From the NCBI GenBank assembly GCA_003151535.1, contig PLXT01000120.1, positions 1 through 23,172 on the forward strand: a DNA stretch of 23,172 nt. Direction: 5' to 3'. How positions within the stretch are numbered: position 1 is the stretch's first letter; every line of letters begins with the position of its first letter. The stretch is from Methanobacterium sp. Lineage in GTDB: Archaea > Methanobacteriota > Methanobacteria > Methanobacteriales > Methanobacteriaceae. The notes beneath the pieces were generated by a model that saw nothing but the letters and a program-made list of their open reading frames with translations, was not told the origin of the DNA and did not search any database. The position numbers were made by a program, and so were the translations under genes. Positions 22,797 through 23,172 of the stretch are shown here, piece by piece.

Positions 22797-23172
22797 ATGA
22801 AGACCTTTACCAATTATGTAATGAAGAATGAGTATGCTCGTGTGGAACAGCTTGGTGATAAGTTGGCTGAGATTGTCCTCTTATTAATTGGGAATCTTTC
22901 AGGTCAATAATTCGTAGCATGTACGATAATCAAACAGAGCGTGGCGGCAGACCTAATAATGATGAGATAGTCATGTTTAAGATGTTAGTTTTACAATCAT
23001 GGTATGGTTTGTCGGATCCTGAGCTTGAAAGACAAGCTAATGACCGTATATCATTTAGAAAGTTTTTAGGATTCCCTGAAATAATCCCAGACCGTTCCAC
23101 GGTCTGGGCTTTCAGAGAGCGATTAATAGAAACAGGTAACGACGAAAAAATATGGGAAGAACTGCAACGACA
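22797..23172 (+). pseudogene. IS5-type transposase, frameshifted and cut by the window edge
   Basis: From ATG 22797 the frame reads MKTFTNYVMKNEYARVEQLG, then DKLAEIV, and stops at 22908-22910. One base fewer in the frame (a -1 change near 22875-22877) restores PLINWESFRSIIRSMYDNQ, then GGRPNNDEIVMFKMLVLQSW, YGLSDPELERQANDRISFRK, FLGFPEIIPDRSTVWAFRER and on to the edge. This is the N-terminal DUF772/InsH-type domain of IS5-family transposases; the DDE catalytic domain would lie beyond the window. There is no slippery heptamer at the switch, so a true indel or a sequencing error is likelier than programmed frameshifting. I could not identify the left inverted repeat; it should lie between 22640 and 22790. 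Confidence 0.75.

Noticed and set aside
22870..22880. Programmed -1 frameshift in the transposase
   Set aside because: No A or T slippery heptamer or downstream stem-loop is seen at the switch point.

Overview
The window looks like a piece of a methanogen chromosome of the order Methanobacteriales, most likely Methanobacterium or a close relative. This is inferred from gene content and signals, not from a database match. The DNA is AT-rich. Good genes have strong GGAGG or GGTGA ribosome sites. Promoters have an archaeal shape (AAAACTATATAT boxes). One gene encodes a secreted cysteine peptidase of the type that cuts pseudomurein, the cell-wall polymer of this order.

Layout. Positions 1-1750 hold the start of a gene leaving the left edge, a fossil gene (159-599), a SpoIIAA-like protein (812-1168), a 111-bp MITE (1370-1480) and a short zinc-ribbon gene cut by a stop codon. 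Positions 1850-5846 hold a REC-PAS response regulator and two overlapping radical SAM genes (a B12-binding one and a SPASM one). Positions 6238-9475 are mostly gene debris: a frameshifted YcaC-like isochorismatase, an XPD/DinG-type helicase remnant fused to a B-box/zinc-ribbon/HEAT protein, a pseudomurein endopeptidase gene that looks intact, and a small fragment. At 9976-10053 there is a degenerate tRNA-Thr(CGT)-like sequence followed 31 bp later by a tyrosine recombinase, the usual arrangement at an integrated element. A four-PAS histidine kinase follows (11547-14021).

Positions 14178-16477 hold an overlapping three-gene unit on the minus strand: ribbon-helix-helix protein, metallophosphoesterase and ADP-ribosylglycohydrolase. 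After a decayed exonuclease III-like gene (16697-16983) comes an acetate unit, acetyl-CoA synthetase plus an AceTr-family transporter. A 26-bp palindrome sits just upstream of its TATA box. The right end has a terminase-small-subunit-like HTH protein, a multiply frameshifted secreted protein gene, a SAM methyltransferase, and a frameshifted IS5-type transposase that runs off the window.

The clear working functions are acetate uptake and activation, cell-wall cleavage, PAS-based sensing, and a possible ADP-ribose/nucleotide processing unit. The most striking overall property is decay: at least eight genes are broken by TAA stops, homopolymer frameshifts, deletions or insertions, around a MITE, an IS and a tRNA-linked integrase. 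I see no complete novel defence system. The best candidates for undescribed biology are the RHH-phosphoesterase-ADP-ribosylglycohydrolase unit, the radical SAM pair, and the Cys-rich domain shared by two proteins.
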